NCBI GenBank assembly: GCA_030374805.1 | Contig: JARGSG010000026.1 | Span: 124,001 to 188,000, forward strand | Length of the DNA: 64,000 nt | Source: Gracilaria gracilis | Lineage: Eukaryota; Rhodophyta; Florideophyceae; Gracilariales; Gracilariaceae | Reading direction: 5' to 3' | In this document: piece by piece, positions 19,301 to 29,159 of the stretch | Layout: each line of letters starts with the position of its first letter | How positions within the stretch are numbered: position 1 is the first letter of the stretch | Program-made: the position numbers and the translations under genes | The notes under the pieces: generated by a model | What the model was told of the DNA's origin: nothing | Seen by the model: the letters and a program-made list of their open reading frames with translations, nothing else | Databases searched by the model: none

Positions 19301-20512
19301 CTTGGTCGACTTATTTACGACTTCAGGGGAGAAGCTCTGATGAACGAGGGGTTCAGACAAGTCGTTGACACCATGTTTGCCAATCAGTCAGAGGGGTTAG
19401 ACACAGCCATGGCGGATGAAAAGACAGAAAGCGAGAGACAAAGTTCAACAGAACCGGGACCCATTGCGATTTTGCTGCGTCACAACGACGCTGAAGTGCA
19501 AAAGGCTGCACTAGGAGTTGTCAAAGTTGCTACGAAAGTTCTTGCTCAACCTCCGACTCGATTGACCGCCGTACTTCCTGGTATTGTACCTGGGCTTGTA
19601 TATGTTGCTGCCAGGTCAAAGAAACAGGAAGTTCGACTTAGAGTCCGAGTTGTGTTTGAACGCCTTCTGCGGAAATGTGGGTATGAAGCTCTTCAAGCTG
19701 TGTTTCCACCTGAACATATGAAGTTGCTGTCCGCCGTGAGAAAGAAGTACAGCCGTGACCTGCTGAAGAAACATGCAGCAAAGGAAAAGCGACATCAGAA
19801 AGGAGCACAAATTGCATCAATGGCGCGTGGTGGTGACGACGGAATTGATGTTCCAGTTGATGACTCGGATTCAGACGTTGAACGGGAGATCCTTGACGGA
19901 GATGAACTACTCCAAGCAGGAAGAAGACAAGAAAGACATTCAAAAAACCGGAGATCATCTGACGTCATGGACTTGCTGGACGGTGACGCTCTAGGTCTGG
20001 GTGAAGATGTAGAGGATGAGAATAGCAAAGCGCGACACATCAAAAGGCAGAAAAGCAAAGCAAGTGAAATCGTTAAGTACTCAAAAGATGGACGTCTCAT
20101 TCTTGTCGAAAGTGACGATGACAGTGGTCTTGCAGAGATTGGAAGTGGAAATGAAACATCAGATGATGAAGATGATGGGAAGCGCCCTCTTAAAAGACCC
20201 TTTAACTCTGTAACTGTTGGGAAACGTGGAAGAACGCAAGCTGATGATGAAGGTCGTCATACAAAAAGAATGAAAGGTTCATTTGGAGATGAATACAAAA
20301 GCCGCAGAGGGTCTGGTGACGTTAAGCGGGCTGGTCGACCTGATCCTTACGCTTACGTGCCGCTTGGGATGGAGATGATTGGACCTGGAGCTCGTCCAGC
20401 AATGATTGGGACAAACCGAAACCGCAAAGGTTCGAGTCTCTCCAAACTTGTTCGCGGTAATCGCGGGAAAAAGTTAAGAAAGAAGCCGATGGGCGTCCCA
20501 GGAAAGCGATAG
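16343..20512 (+). CDS. RRP12: RRP12-like pre-rRNA processing / ribosome export factor
   Basis: This 1389-residue protein is almost entirely helical-repeat (HEAT-like). At about 590-622 it has NAWLLPLLRDNIRG...PLASKL, and at about 645-660 WGLLPAFCTQPSDL, both diagnostic of the NUC173 region of RRP12. After about residue 1150 comes an acidic and basic low-complexity tail (KKHAAKEKRHQKG, DDSDSDVE, EDVEDEN), then DPYAYVPLGMEMI and a very basic end (RGNRGKKLRKK), as in RRP12 of animals and yeast. The family acts in 90S/pre-40S and pre-60S maturation and nuclear export, with Ran and karyopherins. Length is close to the family norm of 1200-1300. It is convergent with the DUF4211-like gene, 153 bp apart. 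Confidence 0.92.
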   Translation: MVQENANTSLGVADLVSALPTPTASYRRNRNKLSSKSMPPSLPVCFAEVWRRRKSTLAAHRRERASLEAVASTIPEEARGFTGEAAAAVYLAALVTSLQRLIDTTNPIQSIFKQEKHSAKVTKQEKRRLKKKAQAAEDSVRDMSVPQLMASATGTDGVDGMKDADDDDSKGADSNEDIELGSSLLYLTSLAASGCSMAVLNAKADHVLDITMRLYDHVAGHHLVARHTPQIFSAVLAVLGSSSWSNPTMQRAYLYLLRQTTDSDVKSRRKARDSLGSLLNCPRSHIISTRTSSTTTAFFVNEIKVYDEFFGSTLRDSELEMSQVSSLVSLLACVELVSGSLKPIDAAKLAKHIVVITSKTRSGVMAFAFRGLASLISRNQAAGHSGNEHTVGPRIPQGDLKKLVLAVLQSELPEEPSDDLKEAYARCVQIVGSVYASYFEHAPTSNELIVQCVQREFDMVRPTAQPRCIRSICASLQNLVTQRWFSTRSDVLSVLQKFVGESFKPMWKEVLPVLRAYLEKDMTSGSPAMSEAMRKLLQSLLKKRQQTYDQGDRKGLDVLHSLICSIARGGGVSIIFEQCKLEYDEKEHVTNAWLLPLLRDNIRGAPVNLFGSACVPLASKLNTALKAMRKEKRVVEAKNISSYASQVWGLLPAFCTQPSDLWHEGSLNTLFQAIYHCLTDENNLAMYSIGVGGLRQLSVSIESLPAEETKTESIRTSFASRLKKLYPTIRDVNEKVSDERRGMLMEAVTTACRATNNPALVLALLRKSVRRLLELRVNMTNEANENSGLSEDSAQVTRKQHAAADLSISIAESRIISFDAAEVGFLEKALTPFFSSQKETALQKKAYKASTLLLSMRKNDPSSPEFDSLLEQISMSGKTVASGAKAARQSLIATLVHGSLRISPGTSRASYLEKLNDMFLSEVIMGTRDVSEKTRAASFETLVAMARTWNASSSGTDCSGLKHFLFAVTAGLGARTVPMIASTVTALGRLIYDFRGEALMNEGFRQVVDTMFANQSEGLDTAMADEKTESERQSSTEPGPIAILLRHNDAEVQKAALGVVKVATKVLAQPPTRLTAVLPGIVPGLVYVAARSKKQEVRLRVRVVFERLLRKCGYEALQAVFPPEHMKLLSAVRKKYSRDLLKKHAAKEKRHQKGAQIASMARGGDDGIDVPVDDSDSDVEREILDGDELLQAGRRQERHSKNRRSSDVMDLLDGDALGLGEDVEDENSKARHIKRQKSKASEIVKYSKDGRLILVESDDDSGLAEIGSGNETSDDEDDGKRPLKRPFNSVTVGKRGRTQADDEGRHTKRMKGSFGDEYKSRRGSGDVKRAGRPDPYAYVPLGMEMIGPGARPAMIGTNRNRKGSSLSKLVRGNRGKKLRKKPMGVPGKR

Positions 20513-20665
20513 AGTCGATAAGAAACAAAAAAGGCTTCGTCATGTGTGTTCAAAGCACGAAAGTACGAACTACCGTTGGTAACGCCCTGAGCGCGCATGG
20601 TAACGATTAGATAATATCTTGTACGACATTTGGAAAGAATATTACGCCATTCAATAACAGAACAA

Positions 20666-22639
20666 CTAGCCAAAAGTGGCAAATGAGGCATTTATCTCCC
20701 GTTGCTGCGTTAGTGACACAATCCTTTCGATTCGATCCCTGTACTTCTCATCGTTTAGAGCTATGGGAGGGTCATACATGTGCGGCGTTTTGCGAGCTCT
20801 TCTGCCCTCGGAGTTCCCAGAGTCAATTACTTCTTCTTCTACAGAGGAAAAGTAAATGTCCCCAAGACGTATGATTTCCATCAAATGCTTCGTTCTTCTC
20901 TTCAGGAAATCTCGGTTCTTTGTCACGGCCTGGACTAAGTACCTTTCAAGTCTTTCAGAAACTCCTAGTTTCTCATCTCCAGGTACGCGATTGCGCATGT
21001 CCAGGTGAATAACCCCATCTCGAAGTTCGTCCTCGATGAGGATTCTTAAGTCTTGGGCGATGATGGCCGTGGCATGCACAAGTTCATGGAACAATAGACA
21101 TTTTCGAAGACATTGGGAGTCTACCCAAAACTCGGCGTCTACTCTGTCTTTTGCTTCGCCGATTCGCATGAAACGTTCGTCCTTTGTGCCACCAACTAGT
21201 TCCACGGCCACCGATAAGATATCGTGATCAAGCCTTTCTTCCGACGAAAGCACATCAACGCGACTACTTCCAGGCCAAAAGTCGCTGGAATCATATCGAT
21301 CTCCTCGGAGCCACAGTCGAATGGTGGCTTCACGCTGACCGAGACAAACATCACATCCGGCAAAGTGGTCGAATGAAACGTGTTTTGGTACTTTCGACCA
21401 TTCAATTACGCGCCGTTGCACAAGTTCTTGCATAAGTTCTGGTCTCCACTTTACATGACATTGCCCCATATGTCTTGCTCGTTCCATCAACAGCAAACTG
21501 GAGCTGATCGCGAGAAATGCTTTCCCTCTCGAAGAAGATGGGTCCTTATCGAAGCAATGCTTGAGCTTCTCTGCACTCCACGAGTCGCGAACGCAAGACC
21601 TAACAACAGCCATTACATAAAACTTTAGCAGATCTTCTAAATTTCCTGGCTTCGCTGGCAGGCTCACCAATGACTCTGTTGCACGCCACCACGGAAGACG
21701 GGACCTTGCGTTGAGTAGAAGTTCTTTCGACTTCTGATCAGGGTTGATATCGTGATCGGACGAATCCAAAACTACTTCTGTATGGTAACCATCAGTTGGG
21801 CGCTGTGTCCTCTTCCTTTTCTTCCCAGAGCCTCGTGATGCAGGGTCAGGCATCGCGGCGGCTCCTTCGTCCACAATTGACTCCTCAATGAACTCTGTCG
21901 TATCCTTTGGTGCCTCGCTTTTCTTGAGAGTAGATGGCTTTGCAATAGGTGATTTGGCAGCAGCCTCCTTCGCCAGTCCTCTTTTTGACTTGGCTAGGTG
22001 GGGTGATAGTTGAGAGGGTGGTTTTGGCTGCGTGGCGTTTCTATGAGAGGCATTTTTGGGTGATTTTGGTGGTTCGGTCTCTTTTTGGCGTTCTTGCGTT
22101 TTTGTCTCCAACGCAGCTCGTTTTGAAGCAGAGCTATTCTTTTCCGCGTCTGATTGATGTGCAACATCGCCATTGTGTTGGCTGTGCCTACCATCTGCAA
22201 CGTTTTTGCGCAATCTAAGAGCTTTCGATTCTGTAGGAAGCTGTTCGTCTGCCGGAATTGGTTCATCCCTGGCAGAAAGGGACACTTGGCCGTTCTTCCC
22301 TTTCAAATTGACACTGTCGACATCCTTCACGAGCGCTTCAGTTAATAAGTCAACGATGCTTGAGCATAAATCCTTCCTAGCTTCTCCCCTGCATTCCTTG
22401 AGCTGTGTTGACTCATCCACAGCCTTTGCAACAGCAATTCTGACATGATTGTTGGATTGGCCTCCTTTCATAGAGCGTTCTAAGGACTTTCTCGATGCAG
22501 GACTAGTGACTTTTGATATCTTGGAGTTCTGGGGCGCTTCTGAGGCAGAGGAGCTCTTCACTGTGGATTTCTGACGCTTGGACACCTGTGGAGACATCGC
22601 AGGTTGTGCAGCAACCTTCCGCTTTCCCCTTTGAACCAT
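20666..22639 (-). CDS. Nuclear protein with a DUF4211-like C-terminal domain
   Basis: I do not recognise a characterised orthologue. The first in-frame ATG is at 22639 and gives 657 residues. Residues 1-300 are disordered, charged and Ser/Lys-rich, with basic clusters GKRKVA and GKKRKRTQRP. From about 315 to 560 it is folded: WWRATESLV, an LLLMERARHMG helix, VSFDHFAGCDVCLGQ (Cys429 and Cys432 as a possible metal half-site), LWLRGDRYDSSDFWP, RIGEAKDRVD and CLLFHELVHATA. The order of a C-x-x-C block, a G-x-x-Y block and a Cys/Arg/His helix resembles the DUF4211 family of eukaryotic chromatin-associated proteins. HELVH recalls a HEXXH metal site, but its third ligand is not evident. The assignment is tentative; nuclear location is likely. 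Confidence 0.6.
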   Translation of the reverse strand: MVQRGKRKVAAQPAMSPQVSKRQKSTVKSSSASEAPQNSKISKVTSPASRKSLERSMKGGQSNNHVRIAVAKAVDESTQLKECRGEARKDLCSSIVDLLTEALVKDVDSVNLKGKNGQVSLSARDEPIPADEQLPTESKALRLRKNVADGRHSQHNGDVAHQSDAEKNSSASKRAALETKTQERQKETEPPKSPKNASHRNATQPKPPSQLSPHLAKSKRGLAKEAAAKSPIAKPSTLKKSEAPKDTTEFIEESIVDEGAAAMPDPASRGSGKKRKRTQRPTDGYHTEVVLDSSDHDINPDQKSKELLLNARSRLPWWRATESLVSLPAKPGNLEDLLKFYVMAVVRSCVRDSWSAEKLKHCFDKDPSSSRGKAFLAISSSLLLMERARHMGQCHVKWRPELMQELVQRRVIEWSKVPKHVSFDHFAGCDVCLGQREATIRLWLRGDRYDSSDFWPGSSRVDVLSSEERLDHDILSVAVELVGGTKDERFMRIGEAKDRVDAEFWVDSQCLRKCLLFHELVHATAIIAQDLRILIEDELRDGVIHLDMRNRVPGDEKLGVSERLERYLVQAVTKNRDFLKRRTKHLMEIIRLGDIYFSSVEEEVIDSGNSEGRRARKTPHMYDPPIALNDEKYRDRIERIVSLTQQREINASFATFG

Positions 22640-25600
22640 ACTTGCCAAGAACCGGACGAAAATGAATATATGTCCAAATTTGTGGTGAACGCGTATTGAA
22701 GGGCTGGCTGCCGTTTACACCCTTCTGGGTGAGTGCTGACGCTCTCCAAACTGGCGTAAGAAGACGCTTCAACACAACTTGGTGCGCGTTGTTGAACCAG
22801 AAGAAATTGTAGAACGCGTCAAGTTGCACAACACCCCTTCGCGTAAGACAACGTTCTTGAAGACTGCGGAAGTCCCGAGGCAGAATGAACCGTATCAATG
22901 ATAACCAATCATATTATGGCGGGGCAGCTTGAAAGAAGTTCTGCCGTCCCGTCCATGCCTCTAGTGAGTCCTGATTGGCCACATGCCCATTTCTTACAGT
23001 AGTTGGTCACGTGTACTGTAGTTGACTTGGTGCATTATCTCGGCTATCTTCTCTAATAACCAACGATCAATACAAGATTACGTACGTTGTCAGAGCGCCC
23101 ACCGGCCGCATTTTCACCAAGTTCGGCATTGAAATGAATGAAGGTCCTGTTCTTCTTCTTATGTACTATAGTCCTGGATTCCTGAAAGTCGGGGGGAATT
23201 ACTCATCGAAGGAGAGATGACCAATTCCTTTGTCCAGTGTAGGACGAAATGCACTACGTCTTTCTTGATTCCTGCGCAACATCCGGAGAACTGAAATTCT
23301 AAATGGTGAACACAACTTCTTCTTCTTCTTCTTCTTTGCTCAGCTTATTGCTACGCTATTTGACTCCACCTGCGTACAAGGATAAATAAGAGGACCTCCC
23401 TCATTTGTTTGAGAATGTGAAAGAAATACTCGATGCTAGCTTGATTAGAAAAAGGCGAAGCCCAACCAACCGTATTCAACTTGCTTTTAAAAGATAGCTG
23501 CTGATTTACATATCTGCGAATTAAATTACAAACACGAACCTGTTTTGTTCGCCTACGTCCAAAGTAATGCATTATAGGAATTAGAGGGGACGCAACCTCT
23601 TGGACGAAATTAAAGATTTAGTTCGCAACAGAACCATCAACCATTATAAAAACCGGAGATGGCAATGAGAATAAAACTGTTTGCATCTATCATTTGCTTG
23701 GCATTCTTCTTCTTTAATCCGCGGAAATCAACATGCAATTCTTGGTCATTTTATTAGTACATATCCACAACGCTGGCCCTCCTACCCTTCTATGTCGATC
23801 TCGATATAAGAAAACCTTGTACTTGATTGTGGGACAGTTTAAATCTTGTAGTAAAAAGAACAGTCATTGTCGCTGAAGATGAAAAACACTGAAACAAAGG
23901 ACCAAATCAGAAAAATGATTTAGAGCGTAGTCTACGTTTAGCCAAATTATTCTTGGGTTAGCTGGTGGAGCTACTCCAAAGTCTAGAGTTCAGAGCCTCC
24001 TCACCAGCTTCAAGAGCCAAAAGCTTCACCTCTTTGAGCTGTAGCTGTTGCCAATCTTCTTCTTCTTTTTTATTATGGGCGCTGTGTTCTAATTCCAACA
24101 CAACAGAAAAGTAATTTAAAGATACTTCTTAAAGATACTTCTACGTCCTTAGGAAGGACAGGATCTCTATTGGCGCTTTCAATATAATAGACTCCAGGCT
24201 TTGAATTGGTTGATCACAAAGAAACTTGCGGCGGCTCGCAGTAGTAAGCGAATACCGTAGCGTTAAGTGATCAGTCTTTTTTCACCGCCAACATGCAGTC
24301 ACAGCGTAACGTTCTGTCGCCCATATAACTTGCAACTGAGTGCGGCTTTGGAGTTCGTTTTGTATGCCACTGCGCTAGCATAACTTCCGCAGACCTTGCT
24401 TCCTTCCGGCAACAATCTGTAGTGTTTGGATAACTTGGAGTGCAGTTTTGTCATCAAAGAGATCGTGGGGGACTCGCACTTGTTCATCTACGCGGTAGTG
24501 GAATTCTGAGCCCTGCTTTTGCAAGCGTGTCTACGCTTTCGTTTTCTAGAGTCGTTTTGTTCTTGAAACCTTGTGGGGCGTTTTAGAAAGCATTCAACTA
24601 ATCACAAGTATATCAATCGTTAGCGCAAAATGAATGAGATGCTCATAGCTTCTGAAGAAGTTATCATGAAATTATATACTAGACACTTGGACATTGGAAA
24701 TTGTAATTTCATACAGAAGTTTGTTTCACTTTTGGTATGCTGTGCGCAGGCTTTGCGAGCACATTTTCGTACGACATATGTAGAATCACATAACTCCGTT
24801 CGAGACCATCAGTGGATTAAGACCAAGGTTTTTATGTGTTAAGGGCGTTGGGGTTTGCTCCGTGTTGTCCAAAGTTGAAGTGAGCACGGGTTTTGTTAGG
24901 AGGTCCGGGTTAACTTCAAAGTAAAGAGATTTGCATATCCAAATAATTCTATTGAATGAATGAATGAATGAATTTTGGATCTACCTTAGGGAACTCAGGC
25001 GTACGGAGAACGTAGACGTTTTCACAAAACGAAAGCAACAACTTCAAACTACTCTTGGACTCAAAGAAACTAAGTTTTGGTGTGGGTCTGTGTTCTCAAG
25101 ATCGGATGTGAATGCGAATCCCAGAATCCCAGAGTTCATAAATGACATACCAAGGGTACTGGGTTTTGTTTGTCCCCTAAAATGTTTTGTAGATATAGAG
25201 GGAAGCACGCGAAACAAATACCAGAGTTAGTTCAAGCTACGAAGTTGGATGAAATAGGAGACACTTTGTTGACGGTCCATTTGACGTCTAATCATAATGC
25301 CCGGTTGGTGGTTACTTGTTGGCACAGTTCAAAATGGTAAAACGTTACAGTACTGTTTTGACGACTCTTAACGAGAGGGAAGAAATTTGATTTTGAGCTC
25401 CCCTTGGTAAAGCGAGAGAGAATCTCAAAAGAGACATACGCTGTTTGTAGTGCAGACGAAAATACACAACAAGTGTTCTTTACAAATAGCTTTTAAGAAA
25501 TACAGTGGTCTTTTATAGAGGAAGCACGATATTGGTTGGTGTGTGAACATTTGCAGCTTGACAGGGTTAACCCTTAACTTCAATTGCTGCTGCAAGTTTG

Positions 25601-26767
25601 TTGTAGACAACATGTGCATGAGAATGAATTCCGCGTCGGTTTCTTAGAACCAAAGTGCGACGAGAGATATCTACATGTACGCCGAATATCATATATCTGC
25701 CGCTCCGCACAAAATCGACAGAGCACAAAAATCGCAAGTGGACTGATCGAGCGTAGACCATTAAGCGCCACCTACCTTGGTAGATAGTATCCAACTGGAA
25801 GCAGCAACGGGGGAGATATAATTGACGTCAAAGCCCTAGTGTGGACGGCGGGCTGGCAGCCTCACAATGATCGGGCGTGAATGGCTGACATGGAACAAGC
25901 GTGCTAACAAACATATCGCGCAGCACGCCAACACAACCAACGGCGGTGAGCGCGGTTGGGTTGCTGTGCGTGTTCACGGCGTGTTGATGGAGGCTGCGCA
26001 TCGTACGGCCAGCGTGCGCGCTGTGCTGTGCTGGGCGCGCGTGCAATCTGCCCTCAATCTCAGCCGCACGTCCACAAACCGCCACCGCGCCTGCGCCCAA
26101 CCGCAGCCGCTCGCGCGCGTCATTGGCCCACCTGTCGCGCGCCGAACGGCCTGTATCTGGCGCGCTCCAATGAGCGACCGGTGCATCAGCGCCGTGGCTC
26201 ACGGCCGTGCGTGGACATGGCAACCAAATCTGTAGATTGCTGCCGGCATGCGCACCAACGGCGGCGCGACACGCGTCCCGCGCGCACGCAAATATCTTCG
26301 CAGATATTTGCACGCCGGCGCGGTGGCGCGCGGATGCGCCGGCGCGCCGCGCTCGTCGCCGACTGTGACGTGCTCGCCGTCGCATCGCCTCCAGCGCGCG
26401 ACTCGTTCCCTTCGCCTGCGCGCTGCATTTTTGCATATAGCCACACACGTTCCGCACCCGTTCGCATTTGTCCGCGCCATTCCCCCTCTCACTTTACCCC
26501 CTTTTCCGTATTGCTCCGCGCCGCCACGTACAACGTTATCATCCACCTCCTCGGCCCTCCTCAACCTTTCGACTTCGCCACTCAGCCGCCACCCCGCCCC
26601 GCAGCCATACCATCCTCCCCCTCCTCCCGCCCGCGCATGCCCGCCCCCCACCCCACCCGTTCATACCGCCTCCCGCTTCTCGCTCCTCCACTTCTCCTCC
26701 GCCGCCATAACACCCTTCCGCCCCCGCATCCGCCCCCGCTGTGCTCCCCACGCACGCATAGCGCACG
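22640..26767. other. Gene desert of about 4.1 kb
   Basis: No gene with support is visible on either strand. The first 3.2 kb are AT-rich with stops in all frames every 100-250 bp. Small features: a (CTT)n run near 23317-23336, a direct repeat of TTAAAGATACTTC near 24117-24143, a (TGAA)5 microsatellite near 24953-24973, and CTACC-TT-GGTAG at 25772-25783. From about 25860 the DNA becomes strongly GC- and CpG-rich, which opens long but motif-free frames on both strands. That part is best read as the promoter of CCT gene B. Confidence 0.6.
26288..26311. promoter_or_regulatory. Inverted AAATATC / GATATTT pair upstream of CCT gene B
   Basis: GCAAATATC at 26288-26296 and its exact reverse complement at 26303-26311 flank TTCGCA. 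The halves read AAATATCT and AGATATTT across the joints, close to the plant evening element (AAAATATCT). They stand out in a very GC-rich island 457 bp before the ATG. Function is inferred only from this resemblance. Confidence 0.35.
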
Positions 26768-27328
26768 ATGGGATCCACCACGGCCACCGCGCCGTCCATG
26801 TCGCGGATAAGCAGCGAGACCAACCTCGCCGTTCAGCTGCTGCTGGCTGTCAGTGACGCCCGCCATTGCAGACCCTCATCCAACAACCCACGCCCCAATT
26901 CGAGCAGTGCTACTTCGTCAGACCTACCCGGCGACACCAGTGACGACTCCGAGTCTACCGGTAGCGTCGTCACCCCCACCCAGTCCCCCTCCCTGCGTCA
27001 GAAGGTCACCTCTCATCCTACCACCTCTCCAAGGGGCGTGCCACCGACTTTCGGCCGTGGCGACGCTACCTTCTTCAAGTACACGCATGAGGAGAGACAA
27101 GAAGCACTCAAGCGCTTCCGCGAGAAGAAGAGGCGTCGTCAGTTCCAAAAGAGGGTCAGATACATGGTCAGGAAGCGCTTGGCTGAGACCAGGCCGAGAT
27201 ACAAGGGCCGCTTTTCAAAACCTCCACCAGGAGAGAACTATGATGACGGTACACCGGGGCCACCAGCCAAGCCACAACCGTCGAACAAGCAACACGCATC
27301 GCAAAAGCATTCCAACCGAGCCCAATAG
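26768..27328 (+). CDS. CCT-motif protein B (CONSTANS/TOC1-type nuclear regulator)
   Basis: This 186-residue protein has a full CCT motif at about 109-151: ERQEALKRFREKKRRRQF, then RVRYMVRKRLAETRPRYKGRFSK. It keeps the R-Y-x-x-R-K-x-L-A-x-x-R-P-R-x-K-G-R-F pattern better than CCT protein A. The rest is Ser/Pro/Thr-rich and disordered. There is no B-box, GATA finger or receiver domain, as in the CMF class of plants. In plants the CCT motif mediates contact with NF-Y subunits and promoter DNA. It stands alone, downstream of a long GC-rich island. A two-residue-shifted second frame through the same region is a shadow. Confidence 0.92.
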   Translation: MGSTTATAPSMSRISSETNLAVQLLLAVSDARHCRPSSNNPRPNSSSATSSDLPGDTSDDSESTGSVVTPTQSPSLRQKVTSHPTTSPRGVPPTFGRGDATFFKYTHEERQEALKRFREKKRRRQFQKRVRYMVRKRLAETRPRYKGRFSKPPPGENYDDGTPGPPAKPQPSNKQHASQKHSNRAQ

Positions 27329-28009
27329 TTACGCCCCTCCTTGTTGCATTGCCATTGTTCGCCGCCCTTTTGACCTGTCAGTATTCGAGATGTGAGTGCA
27401 CCTCAAACGGTGCTTGTTTAGTATACCTTCTGTATAGACTTTTGAGTCGTCACCTGAGTTTCGCATTCACTTACGAACCTACTCGTTCGAGTGCACACCG
27501 CAGCTTGACGTGTGTAACTCATTCTTCGGTTTTTCTTCACTCGCTCGACGAGCGCATGATGATGTTGGGATTGCACCCGAAATACAAAGTGATTACCCTT
27601 TATTGGGAATGATGCCTGCTTTAGATATGTAACATCAAGTCGAAAATGTACTTCTCCGGCAGTGCTCCGAATCTCTCTTCGCGGGTTACGGACCACTGTG
27701 ACAGCTTATGACTTGAAGGGAGGCTGTGAAGCACTTAGGGGACGACATGTACTCGGTAAAGCCGTACACTTAGAAACTTTGTCCAAACACAGATTTGAAA
27801 AGCGTTGTTCGTCTTTCGTTTAATTCATGTTAATGAGTTGTCGCTAGATACGAAGCGAAAGCTTGCGTTGAGATCGTTCGTTTTGCCTTTCGTTTGAGTT
27901 CCACGACAGTAGCACCTAGTCGCAGCCCGACAAACGTCCTCCAACTCGTTCGCGCGTTCTCGCCGCCTCAATCGCTTCCGTTCTCGAAGAGGCGTAATAC
28001 TCCGAGCTC
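27329..28009. other. Spacer between CCT gene B and the coiled-coil gene
   Basis: Presumed 3' UTR and promoter. I see no gene, and the short frames carry no motif. Confidence 0.5.
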
Positions 28010-29153
28010 ATGGGGTACAGACGGAGCAAGATGGCTCCTAAAGGTCGTGCTGCGGATGCACTAGACAATATTGAATCTATGCTTGATTGCCTCCTCGATG
28101 GAAGTGCGCGCGCTATTCCAGGACAACTCACAAGCATTCCGAATCTTTCTGCTGATCATGAGCAACATGCAACGCCCGCAGATGGAAGCGAAGTGGAAGC
28201 ACAGGAAGTCAAGACGTCGAAACGACCGGTTAGGAAGAAAACGAAACAAGAGACGGCGGTTGACAGCTCGAAGCCGAAGAATGAATCCAACCTTCAGAAG
28301 ACTGTCCAGAAACGACCTCGCAAAGGACGCGCCCAGGTACGACGCTCCTCTCCAAAACATGCCATCCGTAAAAAGAAGCTGAGGGGCCAGAAGAAGGACA
28401 CCAGTCCATCGAAACAGAATCGCAACACCGCGTCCGGAAATGCTAGCGGTGAACCTAGTGGACTTTCTTGCGAAGATAAGGACGAACAGCAGTTCTTACA
28501 AGACCTTAAACGCATGGCCGAGCGAAGGCGACAGGTACGTTAATATGTAAACGTAATGGGTCAACAACACGAAACGCAGGCTGTGTTGCATTCCTCCCTC
28601 ACACTGACATGGGAACAGATTGAGAAGCGTCGTCGCGAAACTCGTAACGCACAGATTGGTAAGAAAATGAAGATCATTATGGGAACAGCAGAGAAGAGCA
28701 TGCGCGAACTGGTTGGATCCGCAGCCAATGATATTTCCAAGGCAGCCCAAAGCGTCAGGAGTTTGATACCCAAGAGTCTCGATAAAAAGATGGAAAACCT
28801 TAAGGTTAGTCACCAACCCGCAAACCACGCGTCCTCTTCGTTTGTTTGAGCGTCCTATCTCTGACATCTTGTTTCATATTCACAACTGGAAGACAATGGT
28901 TGCCGAAGAAACGAAGTCGCTGTCCGATATGAAAGGTACTATCCCCACTTTCTCCCATACGCTAGACAACAACCTCAAGGGCCTTCGAGCGCAAATCCAA
29001 ACGAACGAGGTAGAGTGTGACGCAAAGCTTCAAAGCATGACCAAGGCTGCTAAGAAAGCCAATCAGAAACGCCGCGACTTTCGTCAGACTCTGATGAAGG
29101 TTGAACACGTCCTTGAGAAAGATCGCCCCACACGGAAAGGAAAGCATTTGTAA
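28010..29153 (+). CDS. Three-exon basic coiled-coil protein, function unknown
   Basis: Exons 28010-28534, 28619-28804 and 28893-29153 join in phase 0 with GTACGT...ACAG and GTTAGT...GAAG introns of 84 and 88 bp, giving 323 residues. The reading frames on either side of each intron continue the same highly charged helical composition (MAERRRQ to IEKRRRETRN; MENLK to TMVAEETKSL), which supports the splicing. Residues 1-165 are disordered and Lys/Arg/Ser-rich, with several bipartite-like nuclear signals. An ATG at 28031 is an alternative start before a short helix DALDNIESMLDCLL. From about 165 to 310 it is one long predicted coiled coil ending KKANQKRRDFRQTLMK. The layout recalls meiotic or kinetochore coiled-coil proteins such as the SYCP3/Cor1 class, but no diagnostic motif is seen. 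Confidence 0.75.
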
Positions 29154-29159
29154 TGGATT

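Noticed and set aside
25956..26810. 284-codon frame and its minus-strand neighbours upstream of CCT-B
   Set aside because: They lie in a GC-rich island where stops are rare, have Arg/Pro/His composition and no motif, and overlap each other.
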